Assembly (NCBI RefSeq): GCF_004403185.1
Contig: NZ_SOHJ01000014.1
Span: 62,001 to 126,000, forward strand
Reading direction: 5' to 3'
Length of the DNA: 64,000 bases
Source of the DNA: Cryobacterium suzukii
GTDB lineage: Bacteria; Actinomycetota; Actinomycetes; Actinomycetales; Microbacteriaceae
The position numbers were made by a program, and so were the translations under genes. Within the stretch, counting starts at the first letter, position 1. Each line of letters opens with the position of its first letter. The notes under the pieces are model-generated. The model saw only the letters and a program-made list of their open reading frames with translations, did no database searches and was not told where the DNA came from. Below are positions 18,202-25,637 of the stretch, piece by piece.

Positions 18202-19016
18202 CGACTCCGGTATCCCCGCAGCCGCTGGGCCTCGGGGCGGATCTCCCACGACTGGCCCCGAAGACCCGTCGGATACGAATTGACGGTTACGAATTCGGCG
18301 TTCAGTATTCACCGGGACCGTCAGCAGCGGTCACCGCGCCCGTGTTCGTGATCGTGCACGGCATTGGAACCTCACACCGGTATTCCGTTCCACTGCACCG
18401 CGCAATCGCCACCAGGCATGGCACCTATTCGTTGGATCTGCCCGGGTTTGGCGGGATGAGTACACCGCGACACCGATTACGGGTCGAAAACTATGCGGTC
18501 CTGCTCGGCACCCTCCTGGACACGCTCGGCGTGACGAGCTGCGTGATCATCGGCCATTCGATGGGGGCCCAATTCGTCACCGAACTGGCCGTGCAACGGC
18601 CCGAGCTGGTCTCGCAGGTCGTGCTGATCGGGCCGGTTACCGACGCCCATCGTCGAACTGCCGTTGCGCAGGCCGTCGACCTGTACCGCGACACGCTCAA
18701 AGAGCCCGTGCGCGCCAATCTGTTGGTCTTCGGCGACTACGCGCGCTGCGGCACGCGGTGGTACACCAAAACGCTCAGCGCCATGCTCGCCTATGCGACC
18801 GATGAGCACATTGCGCGCGTGGCCGCGCCCGTGCTCGTCATCCGGGGAAGCGACGACCCTATAGCGCGACGCGGCTGGTGCAATAGCCTCGTGCACAATT
18901 CTCTTGACGGGCGTCTCGTTGAAATACCGGGGCACCGTCACCTCGTTCACTACAGTGCTGCCGATCGGGTCGCGGACCACATCGTGGAGTTCGCGGGTGT
19001 CGGCGCGCGCCCGTGA
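18198..19016 (+). CDS. Alpha/beta hydrolase
   Basis: 272-residue hydrolase with the nucleophile elbow GHSMG (Ser121), an acid in RGSDDP (Asp219/220) and the catalytic His in PGHRHLVHY (His246 or His248). The oxyanion segment is VHGIGTSH. Substrate unknown. Coupling to a lipid kinase suggests a lipid ester or lysophospholipid. It overlaps the kinase gene by 4 bp and the next hydrolase starts 2 bp after its stop. Confidence 0.82.
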   Translation: MTTPVSPQPLGLGADLPRLAPKTRRIRIDGYEFGVQYSPGPSAAVTAPVFVIVHGIGTSHRYSVPLHRAIATRHGTYSLDLPGFGGMSTPRHRLRVENYAVLLGTLLDTLGVTSCVIIGHSMGAQFVTELAVQRPELVSQVVLIGPVTDAHRRTAVAQAVDLYRDTLKEPVRANLLVFGDYARCGTRWYTKTLSAMLAYATDEHIARVAAPVLVIRGSDDPIARRGWCNSLVHNSLDGRLVEIPGHRHLVHYSAADRVADHIVEFAGVGARP

Positions 19017-19017
19017 A

Positions 19018-19722
19018 ATGACCGTCGGCATCCGTGATGTGCAGTGGTGGGTTCGGGACTACGCCTACGCCGCCACGCGGCAGGTGCGCGCGCTCACATC
19101 GCGCGCTCGCCCCGACGGGTTTAAGACCGGCGACCAGTGTCCGGTCGTGATCATCCCTGGAATCTATGAAACGTGGAAGTTTCTCCAGCCGCTGATTACC
19201 CGGGTGCACGATGCCGGCCACCCCGTATACGTCGTCGACAAGCTGGCCTGGAATATCGCATCCGTGCCCGACGCCGCTCGGCACGTCGCTGACCTTATCG
19301 CCGAGCAGCGTTTGACGGGCGTTGTCCTGCTCGCGCACAGCAAGGGCGGCCTCATCGGAAAATTTGTGATGATCGGGCACGACGCCGACTCGCGCATTGC
19401 AGGAATGATCGCAGTAGCTGTCCCCTTCTCCGGTTCGAGCTATGCAAAATATATGCTTCCGCCGAGCCTCCGCTCCTTTGCGGCGAGCAACGAACACATC
19501 ACCGGCCTGAATGAGAACACCGTAACCAACGCCAGAATTGCCTCCATCTTTGCTCGGTTCGACCCGCATATTCCGGAGGGAAGTACTTTAGCCGGTGCGA
19601 GAAACATCCAGATCGACACCGGTGGGCACTTTCGTCTCCTCGCGGATGTGCGGGTGGTCGATGTCGTTATGACGGTGTTGGCCGGTTTCGGTCACCCCCA
19701 CGACCTCACCAGCGCCGAATGA
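19018..19722 (+). CDS. Second alpha/beta hydrolase (lipase-like)
   Basis: 234-residue protein with VVIIPGIYETWKFLQPL near the N-terminus and the nucleophile elbow AHSKGG (Ser108), the form seen in PGAP1/class-2 lipase-like hydrolases. GGHFRLLADVRV near the end carries the likely catalytic His. I use ATG 19018, one base after the preceding stop; the in-frame upstream start at 18904 lies within the previous gene. It is the third gene of the lipid kinase unit. Confidence 0.78.
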   Translation: MTVGIRDVQWWVRDYAYAATRQVRALTSRARPDGFKTGDQCPVVIIPGIYETWKFLQPLITRVHDAGHPVYVVDKLAWNIASVPDAARHVADLIAEQRLTGVVLLAHSKGGLIGKFVMIGHDADSRIAGMIAVAVPFSGSSYAKYMLPPSLRSFAASNEHITGLNENTVTNARIASIFARFDPHIPEGSTLAGARNIQIDTGGHFRLLADVRVVDVVMTVLAGFGHPHDLTSAE

Positions 19723-19815
19723 CGACCTCGCTAAGGCTCCGGGCCCACCTTATGACCGCGGCGCCAGTTTGTAAGCTGGGCCAGGGCCCGTTCCAGACGT
19801 AATGGGGCGTGGGCG

Positions 19816-20604
19816 CTAGCGGCCGAGGAACACGGCAGGGGTTCGGGTTAGGAACGACTGCATTCCGATGCGGGAGTCCTCGGTCGCCACCAGGCGCGCG
19901 AGAGCCGGCTGCAGCGTTGCTTCAGCGGATGCCGGACCGCTCCGCTGGGCCAGACGCGCGTTGGCCAGGGTGGCTTGGATGGCGAGCGGGGCCTGGGCGG
20001 CGATCTTCTCGGCGAGCTCGAGCGCGCGGTCGAACTGGGAGCCGTCCGGCACGATTTCCTGCACGAGTCCCAGGCGGCGCGCCTCGGCGGCATCAAACAG
20101 GTCGCCGGTGAGCAGCCAGCGCATGGCGTTGCCCCAGCCGGCCGCACGCGGAAATCGAATCGTCGCACCCCCGAACGGCAGAATTCCCCTGGCGACTTCG
20201 ATCTGACCGAACCGGGTCGATTCGGCGGCGACCACGATATCGCTCGCGAGCATCAGCTCGATGCCGAGGGTGAGGCAGGTGCCCTGCACAGCGATGACGA
20301 CCGGTTTGCTGAGGGATTGGCCATCCACTTGCCATGGGTTGATGCCGCCCTCCGGCACCATTTCGAGCCCGTTCGGGCCGAGCCGTGGGCCAATATCGGC
20401 GAGGTCGAGTCCGGCTGTGAAGTGCTCCCCGACCGCGTAGACCAGGCCGACGCGCAGCTCGGGGTCGCGGTCGAGCTCACCGTAGGCGAGCGCGAGCTGC
20501 TGCAGCAGCGAGAAATCGGCGGCATTGCGTTTCTCGGGCCGGTTAAACCCGATCAGCAGAATATGGCCGCGACGCTCGGTGAGAATGCGGGGCTGGTCGG
20601 TCAT
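19816..20604 (-). CDS. Enoyl-CoA hydratase/isomerase (crotonase) family
   Basis: 262-residue crotonase-fold protein acting on an acyl-CoA. It has NRPEKRNAADFSLL, the oxyanion segment GEHFTAGLDLADI and VQGTCLTLGIELMLASDI. The second conserved region, RFGQIEVARGILPFGGAT, has Glu where hydratases carry one of the two catalytic acids, but the other acidic position is unclear. ATG 20604 follows GGAGG and is preferred over the longer in-frame start at 20634. It stands alone with no fatty-acid genes nearby. Confidence 0.82.
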   Translation of the reverse strand: MTDQPRILTERRGHILLIGFNRPEKRNAADFSLLQQLALAYGELDRDPELRVGLVYAVGEHFTAGLDLADIGPRLGPNGLEMVPEGGINPWQVDGQSLSKPVVIAVQGTCLTLGIELMLASDIVVAAESTRFGQIEVARGILPFGGATIRFPRAAGWGNAMRWLLTGDLFDAAEARRLGLVQEIVPDGSQFDRALELAEKIAAQAPLAIQATLANARLAQRSGPASAEATLQPALARLVATEDSRIGMQSFLTRTPAVFLGR

Positions 20605-20678
20605 GGGGTCCTCCATTGGCTGGGGTGAATTCATGTATTTCTGGCCGGACTAGTTGCCCGTGTGATCCCGCGCACGTA

Positions 20679-20769
20679 CATAACTCCTGCGATTCGCGTG
20701 GGAGTCCCGGGGAGTTGCCCGGAATGACGCGGGTGTGTTGCTGACCAGCCGGAAATTGCAGGAGTTATG
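20679..20769. repeat. REP-like intergenic inverted repeat
   Basis: Perfect 12-bp inverted repeat: CATAACTCCTGC at 20679-20690 and GCAGGAGTTATG at 20758-20769. Between the arms there are more ACTCC/GGAGT words (GGGAGT, GGGGAGTTG). The 11-mer GGAGTTATGCG recurs at 61445-61455 in another intergenic region, which suggests a dispersed family. Confidence 0.5.
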
Positions 20770-20827
20770 CGGCATCTACGGCGTTCCCCGCTGACTCAGT
20801 CCGGTCACCTGGCCAGCCCACGCCGGA

Positions 20828-21661
20828 TCAGCGCGTCAGCGCGCCGATGATGCGCAGAATGCTCGGCAGGTCGTCGGCCGCCGCCGCCGGGGAGGCGGGC
20901 GCGAACCCGGTGATGGTCGCGCCGGCGAGGGTGAAGTTGGCGCGCAGGGCGGTGATCGCGCCGCCGAGGTCGGCCACGCTCAGCCCGAACGGAATGAGAT
21001 CGCTGAGGCCATCCAGCGCCGACGGATCGAGCACGTCGAGGTCGATGTGCACGAAAACGTGGGTGGCGCCGATTGCAGCAACCGCAGCGATGAGCGCAGC
21101 CGGGTCGGCCAGCTCGGAGCACGACACGCTCACCAGGCCGCGCTCGTTCAGCAGTACGTCTTCGGCGTCGTCGACGTCACGAATGCCGGCCAGAACGACG
21201 TTCTGCAGCTGCACGCTGCTCGCGGCGGCCAGGTCGAGCTCGGCCGGCCCCTCGCCGCTGATCGCGCGCAAGACCATGCCGCAAAACCCGCCAGACGGCG
21301 AGGATCCTGGCGTGTGCAGGTCGGGGTGGGCGTCAAACCAAACGACGGCCAAATCGCCCGGATGCGTGCGCGCCGCGTGTTCCACCGCGGCCAGCGCAAT
21401 GCCGCAGTCACCACCGATCGAGAGTGCCCAGTCGGTGGTGTCCTTCAAGACCCTGGTGTGGCGCTCGCGCACCACCTGAATCGCCGAGAACCGGTGCACC
21501 CCGGTATCGAGCGCATCACCGGCCTCGACCGGCACATCGACCAGGCGCGTGGCCGAGAAGGGGAGGTCGCCCTGAATGGCCGCCGCCCCGTCGACCAAAC
21601 GCATTGCGCGCGGAGAAATTGAACCCTGCCACTGCGGCACTACAACGAAGGTGGGAGCCAT
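20828..21661 (-). CDS. Arginase/agmatinase-family protein with an altered metal motif
   Basis: Ureohydrolase-fold protein of 277 residues. The manganese-binding motifs WFDAHPDLHTP (Asp110, His112, Asp114) and HIDLDVLDP (Asp207, Asp209) are intact. The first motif reads GGDC (Cys86) instead of GGDH, so one metal ligand is changed. Actual activity (arginase, formiminoglutamase or another) is therefore open. An 18-bp inverted repeat, GCCATAC-CTCA-GTATGGC at 21657-21674, spans the start codon. No arginine catabolism genes are adjacent. Confidence 0.75.
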   Translation of the reverse strand: MAPTFVVVPQWQGSISPRAMRLVDGAAAIQGDLPFSATRLVDVPVEAGDALDTGVHRFSAIQVVRERHTRVLKDTTDWALSIGGDCGIALAAVEHAARTHPGDLAVVWFDAHPDLHTPGSSPSGGFCGMVLRAISGEGPAELDLAAASSVQLQNVVLAGIRDVDDAEDVLLNERGLVSVSCSELADPAALIAAVAAIGATHVFVHIDLDVLDPSALDGLSDLIPFGLSVADLGGAITALRANFTLAGATITGFAPASPAAAADDLPSILRIIGALTR

Positions 21662-21815
21662 ACCTCAGTATGGCGCAGTGACCGGGCAGGTCAGCATCCG
21701 CTTCGCCAGCAGCGAATTTCTTGCAGTCGGTGACGGAGCGGATGCTCGAAAGCTCACTGGACGAATTTGTCGGGTGTCACCGGGTCCTGACCAGTCAAAG
21801 TCGTCGACTCAGCCA

Positions 21816-22547
21816 TTATCTTTCGATGGCGGCGGTGTTGCCGGCTTTCAGAGCGGCGAGGCGGGCATCCACTTCGGTGAGTTCGCCGAGGTCGTCGAGG
21901 CTTTCGAACTGGGCATCGAGGCTGGATGCGGCGAGTTCCTGAGCGCCGCGCACGCGGGCTTCCTCGCGACGGATCTTGTCTTCGAAGCGATTGACCTCGC
22001 TCGTGGGGTCCATCATATCGATGCTCTTGACGGCGTCCATCACCTGCGCCTGGGCCTTGGCGGTCTTGGAGCGCGCGATCAGTTCAGCGCGCTTATTGGT
22101 CAGCTGCACCAGCTTCTCTTTCATGGCGTTCAGGCCGGTCTTGAGCTGGTTGACGATGGCGGTCTGAGCCTGAATCTGCGGCTCGGCGGACTTCGCTTCT
22201 TTTTCGGAGGTGAGCTGCCGCCCCAGCGCGACCTTGGCGAGGTTGTCGAACTTGTCGGCGTCGGCAGCATTGCCGACCATCCGCAGCTCGTCGGCCTTAC
22301 GGCTCGCAGCGAGGGCCTTGTCGCCCCACTCCACGGCGGCTTCCTGGTCTTCGCGGTGGTCGTCTTCGAGCAGCCGCAGGTTGCCGATGGTCTCGGCGAT
22401 CGCGCTCTCAGCATCGGAGATGCTGCTCGAGAAATCACGCACCATCTGGTCGAGCATTTTGGCCGGGTCTTCCGCCGAGTCCAGGATGGCGTTGATGTTC
22501 GCCTTCGCGAGCTGGGAGATACGGCCGAAGATGGACTGCTTGGTCAT
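21816..22547 (-). CDS. pspA: PspA/IM30-family membrane-stress protein
   Basis: 243-residue, highly charged, predominantly helical coiled-coil protein. The N-terminus SIFGRISQLAKANINAILD is typical of PspA/IM30. The family forms rings or filaments on the inner face of stressed membranes. ATG 22547 is preceded by AAAGGACC. No pspB, pspC or LiaI-type gene adjoins it. Confidence 0.88.
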   Translation of the reverse strand: MTKQSIFGRISQLAKANINAILDSAEDPAKMLDQMVRDFSSSISDAESAIAETIGNLRLLEDDHREDQEAAVEWGDKALAASRKADELRMVGNAADADKFDNLAKVALGRQLTSEKEAKSAEPQIQAQTAIVNQLKTGLNAMKEKLVQLTNKRAELIARSKTAKAQAQVMDAVKSIDMMDPTSEVNRFEDKIRREEARVRGAQELAASSLDAQFESLDDLGELTEVDARLAALKAGNTAAIER

Positions 22548-22782
22548 TCGGAGGTCCTTTCACAGAGAGTGACCCTGGCCGAGGGATTCCGCCAGGAAAG
22601 TGCGTGTCTATTGCAAAGTTTAGGGTGACCGGCGGACCCGAGTCTGGGAACCTCCAAAATCGGACCTGAGCGATGTTGCCCCGTGTTACAGGACCGCTCG
22701 CACACTACGCGCGTGCCGCCCAAAATGGAACGAACGCGGCCGTGATACGGCACAGCGCAATCGACACCGACGGGAGCCCCGC

Positions 22783-23538
22783 ATGAACGAAGAATTCACG
22801 AACCGCATGCTCGTCGTCGTCGAGGTCACGACCGCGCGTCCCGACCGGCCCGCGTACCACGCCAAGGTGCAGGTGCTCAACTCTCGCGTCGTCGCTGAGG
22901 CCAAAACAGCCGGCTGGTCTGTCACCCGCGTCGCAGCCGCCGACGTCACGCCCGCCGACCTGTCGCGCCTAACAGCGGATGCCGACGCCCTCGTGATCGT
23001 CGGCGGCGAAGATATCACCCCCAGCTATTACGGCGGCACAACCGGCTACGAGGGCGAGACGGCACACTTTGCCATCGCCGACGAGGGCCAGATAGCCCTC
23101 GTACAACGTGCCTTCGCCCTCGGGACCCCGCTGCTGGGCATTTGCCGCGGCCTGCAAATCATCAACGTCGCCCTCGGCGGCACCCTCGTGCAGCACATCG
23201 ACGACGGTATCCACAAGAACGTCGACGTGTCGATCGACCAGATCCTCTCTACCCACGACGTCACACTGGCCACCGGCAGCACCCTCGCGTCGAGCCTTGG
23301 CCGGGTTGATATCTCGGTGCAGAGCGCCCACCACCAGATTGTCGACCGCCTGGGCGCTGGACTGGTGGCCGCCGCCCACGCCCCCGACGGTCTGATCGAA
23401 GCCCTCGAACACGACAGCGCGCCGATCGTTGGGGTGCAGTGGCACCCCGAAGCGCCCGATTCCCCGGCCGATCAGCTCGCCCTGCTCCTGGCCGGCCTGG
23501 CCGCTGCGCACGACTCCCGCACGCGGGTTGAGGCCTAA
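22783..23538 (+). CDS. Class I glutamine amidotransferase-like hydrolase (peptidase C26)
   Basis: 251-residue gamma-glutamyl hydrolase-like protein of the PuuD group, which cleaves gamma-glutamyl amides. The nucleophile is Cys121 in LLGICRGLQ, and the catalytic pair is His221 and Glu223 in GVQWHPEAP. VIVGGEDITPSYYG is the family's loop. It diverges from pspA. A gamma-glutamyltransferase gene lies about 2 kb downstream on the other strand, so both may deal with gamma-glutamyl compounds, but this is only proximity. Confidence 0.82.
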   Translation: MNEEFTNRMLVVVEVTTARPDRPAYHAKVQVLNSRVVAEAKTAGWSVTRVAAADVTPADLSRLTADADALVIVGGEDITPSYYGGTTGYEGETAHFAIADEGQIALVQRAFALGTPLLGICRGLQIINVALGGTLVQHIDDGIHKNVDVSIDQILSTHDVTLATGSTLASSLGRVDISVQSAHHQIVDRLGAGLVAAAHAPDGLIEALEHDSAPIVGVQWHPEAPDSPADQLALLLAGLAAAHDSRTRVEA

Positions 23539-23574
23539 ATCACGAGCGCCCTCGCCGCCTAGCCCCGAGTCCGG

Positions 23575-24825
23575 CTAGAGAACGGCGGCGTCAAAGGTGG
23601 CATCGAGGGCCGCCGCGAGATCTGCCACCAGGTCAATGGTGTCTTCGAGGCCCACCGAGAAGCGAAGGTGCCCGAACTCGCGGAACGTCGCAGGGTAGGC
23701 AGCAACGCGCGGCCCGGAGTTATCGACGTGCACGATGAGCGACTCATCGTGCCCGAGCGATACGGCCGAGGTGATCACGCGCAGGTTCGCGACAAACCGG
23801 TTCTGCGCCGCCTTGTCTCCATTGACGGCGAAGGCGAGCACCCCGCCGAAACCGTTCGGTAGCTGCCGCAGGGCCACACCGTGCTGCGGATGCGAGGCCA
23901 ACCCCGGGTAGGCGACGTACGCGACCCGCGGGTCGGCCTCGAGAAAGCGGGCGATGGCTAGTGCGGACTCGCAGTGCTGCCGGATGCGCAGCGGGAGCGT
24001 AACCGAGCCGCGCATGATCAGCCAGGCGTTGAACGGGCTGATCACACCGCCCACGTCGACCATCGCGTCACTTTTGATCCGGCGAATCAGCGCCGCGCTG
24101 CCGATGACGGCGCCACCCATCGCGTCGCCGTGCCCGTTGATGTACTTCGTCAACGAGTGCACGACGAGGTCGGCTTCGTGCTCGAGGGGGCGAAACAGCG
24201 GCGGCGGCGTGAACGTGTTGTCGATAGACAGCAGGGCGCCAGCCTCGTGCGCGATACGGGCGACGCCCGCGACATCCGTCACCGCGGTCGTGGGGTTACC
24301 GACCGTCTCAATGTGAATCAGGCGCGTCGTAGAGCGGATGGCGGCCCGCACCGCAGCCAGATCCGTCGCGTCCACAAAGGTGGCCTCGATTCCGTATTTG
24401 TTCGGCAAAAGCTCGGTGAAGAGCCGATAGGAGGCCTCGTAGGTGACGTTGGCGACGACGACGTGGTCGCCGGTCTTGAGCAGTGTGAAGAACACGGCGT
24501 GCAGGGCGGCGACACCGCTGGCCAGGACCACGGCGTCTTCGCCGCGCTCGAGCACGGCGAGCTTGTGCTGCAGGCCCTGCTGATTTGTGCCGGTGTTGCG
24601 GGTGTAGAGGCCGGGTGTCGCGCCCGACCAGCTCATCGTTGACGGGTCGTCGGGCAGAGCGTAGGAGTTGGCCATCACGATCGGTGTGCGCAGCGCCCCT
24701 GACCCGACATCGATCGCGTTGCCCGCGTGGACCGACTGGGTCTGAAAGCCCAGCGTGGCCGGATCGTGCTTGTTCGGCCGCGGTGCAGGGTTCGAGGCGG
24801 GAGTCGGTTCGGTGAGAGAGGTCAT
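23575..24825 (-). CDS. Trans-sulfuration PLP enzyme (cystathionine gamma-synthase/methionine gamma-lyase family)
   Basis: 416-residue Cys/Met-metabolism PLP enzyme. The PLP lysine is Lys227 in HSLTKYINGHGD, with YTRNTGTNQQ and ERGEDAVVLASGVAA upstream, as in the family. Members include cystathionine gamma-synthase, gamma-lyase, O-acetylhomoserine sulfhydrylase and methionine gamma-lyase, which cannot be separated by eye. The start is leaderless: TAGCGT, six bases, ATG 24825. The six bases are GGAGGA, too close to the ATG for a normal ribosome site. Confidence 0.85.
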   Translation of the reverse strand: MTSLTEPTPASNPAPRPNKHDPATLGFQTQSVHAGNAIDVGSGALRTPIVMANSYALPDDPSTMSWSGATPGLYTRNTGTNQQGLQHKLAVLERGEDAVVLASGVAALHAVFFTLLKTGDHVVVANVTYEASYRLFTELLPNKYGIEATFVDATDLAAVRAAIRSTTRLIHIETVGNPTTAVTDVAGVARIAHEAGALLSIDNTFTPPPLFRPLEHEADLVVHSLTKYINGHGDAMGGAVIGSAALIRRIKSDAMVDVGGVISPFNAWLIMRGSVTLPLRIRQHCESALAIARFLEADPRVAYVAYPGLASHPQHGVALRQLPNGFGGVLAFAVNGDKAAQNRFVANLRVITSAVSLGHDESLIVHVDNSGPRVAAYPATFREFGHLRFSVGLEDTIDLVADLAAALDATFDAAVL

Positions 24826-24831
24826 TCCTCC

Positions 24832-24837
24832 ACGCTA
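24832..24837 (-). promoter_or_regulatory. Leaderless -10 box of the PLP enzyme gene
   Basis: TAGCGT on the minus strand, six bases before the ATG. The promoter therefore lies downstream of the terminator at 24893-24950, which cannot attenuate this transcript. Confidence 0.45.
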
Positions 24838-24892
24838 GACCCGCCGCAGCATCCAACATTGAACGTTACGCCGGGGGTGATCGCTGGGGTAC

Positions 24893-24950
24893 GACAACGA
24901 AAAAGCCCCGGCACTTCTCGCCTGGGGGGAGGTGAGAAATATGCCGGGGC
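24893..24950 (-). terminator. Strong intrinsic terminator, minus strand
   Basis: Read on the minus strand, GCCCCGGCA pairs with TGCCGGGGC around an inner TTTCTC/GAGAA stem, followed by TTTTTCG. It would stop transcription arriving from the small CxxC gene 300 bp upstream. Confidence 0.7.
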
Positions 24951-25153
24951 CAATCGTTGGAGTGGGGGAACTCCGTATGCAAGCGTACGGGGGATGGCCT
25001 GAGAAGAGGCTGATAAAAATGAAAACCGGAGTCTACCCCCTGTTGCGTAACGGGCACCTCCCGGTCGGTCGGTTTGTTATGCATCCGTTGTAACCGCGGT
25101 TCGACCGAGGCCTCGTACTCGGGCCGCGCGTTGGATGGTCGGGCCGCGTTAAA

Positions 25154-25204
25154 CCAGACGGGGCGGTGCCGTCCCTGCAACTCGGGGGGCGCCGCCTCGT
25201 CTGG
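25154..25204. other. Structured intergenic segment
   Basis: The 440-bp gap 24826-25267 holds no convincing gene. Besides the terminator it contains a long hairpin: CCAGACG (25154-25160) pairs with CGTCTGG (25198-25204), and an inner GGCGG.GCC arm pairs with GGCGCCGCC. It could be the end of the transcript from the CxxC gene or a non-coding RNA. I could not match it to a known riboswitch. Confidence 0.35.
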
Positions 25205-25267
25205 TGACCGATGGCGTCAGCTTCTGGGGTTAGCCGATGGCATCGATCGATGGGTCAAGAAGTCGGG

Positions 25268-25573
25268 TCAGGCGGCCTGGTGTTTGTCGGCGCCAACCTC
25301 GGTCGTGGAGTGCGTCCAGGCGAGCAGCTCCGCCTGCGCGCGGCGACGGCTCGCGGCAGTCTGTTTGGGGGGTACCGGAACGTTCATTCGGGAGCCGGGG
25401 CAGTCCTTCGCCGAGTCGGCCAGCGAGTGATAGGTCGCAAACCGCGTATCCGACGTGATCCACACCATTTGCTGGCATTCTGGGCACTCTGTCTGCAACA
25501 TTTTCACGATTGTCCGTCCCATCGCCGACTCAGGTAATCGGTTCGATAGCTTCAATCTAGTGGGGATAGACAA
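25268..25573 (-). CDS. Small CxxC protein, unknown function
   Basis: Up to 101 residues. It contains a zinc-ribbon-like half site Cys30-x2-Cys33 (TECPECQQMVW) and a further Cys in AKDCPGSR, with a basic C-terminal part. The start given is a TTG preceded by GGGGAGGAC; ATG 25522 or ATG 25501 in the same frame are alternatives and would give 84 or 77 residues. It follows ggt on the same strand, after that gene's terminator. I do not recognise a family. Confidence 0.5.
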   Translation of the reverse strand: MSIPTRLKLSNRLPESAMGRTIVKMLQTECPECQQMVWITSDTRFATYHSLADSAKDCPGSRMNVPVPPKQTAASRRRAQAELLAWTHSTTEVGADKHQAA

Positions 25574-25603
25574 GTCAATGTCCTCCCCATTCGTGGGGAC
25601 AGA

Positions 25604-25628
25604 AAAATACCCGAAACGGTGGTATTTT
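25604..25628 (-). terminator. Intrinsic terminator after ggt
   Basis: On the minus strand, AAAATACC pairs with GGTATTTT across a nine-base loop and continues into TTTTTC. It begins 10 bp after the ggt stop. Confidence 0.7.
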
Positions 25629-25637
25629 GCTGCAGGG

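Noticed and set aside
25098-25106. GGTTCGACC resembling a tRNA T-loop
   Set aside because: No acceptor, D or anticodon stems can be built around it at tRNA spacing.
24893-25204. SAM or T-box riboswitch controlling the trans-sulfuration gene
   Set aside because: No conserved SAM-I/IV core or T-box sequence is visible, and the gene appears to have its own promoter downstream of the terminator.
25230-25487. Alternative 85-codon minus-strand frame overlapping the small CxxC gene
   Set aside because: Arg/Pro-rich with no motif; the overlapping frame has a ribosome site and a CPEC motif.
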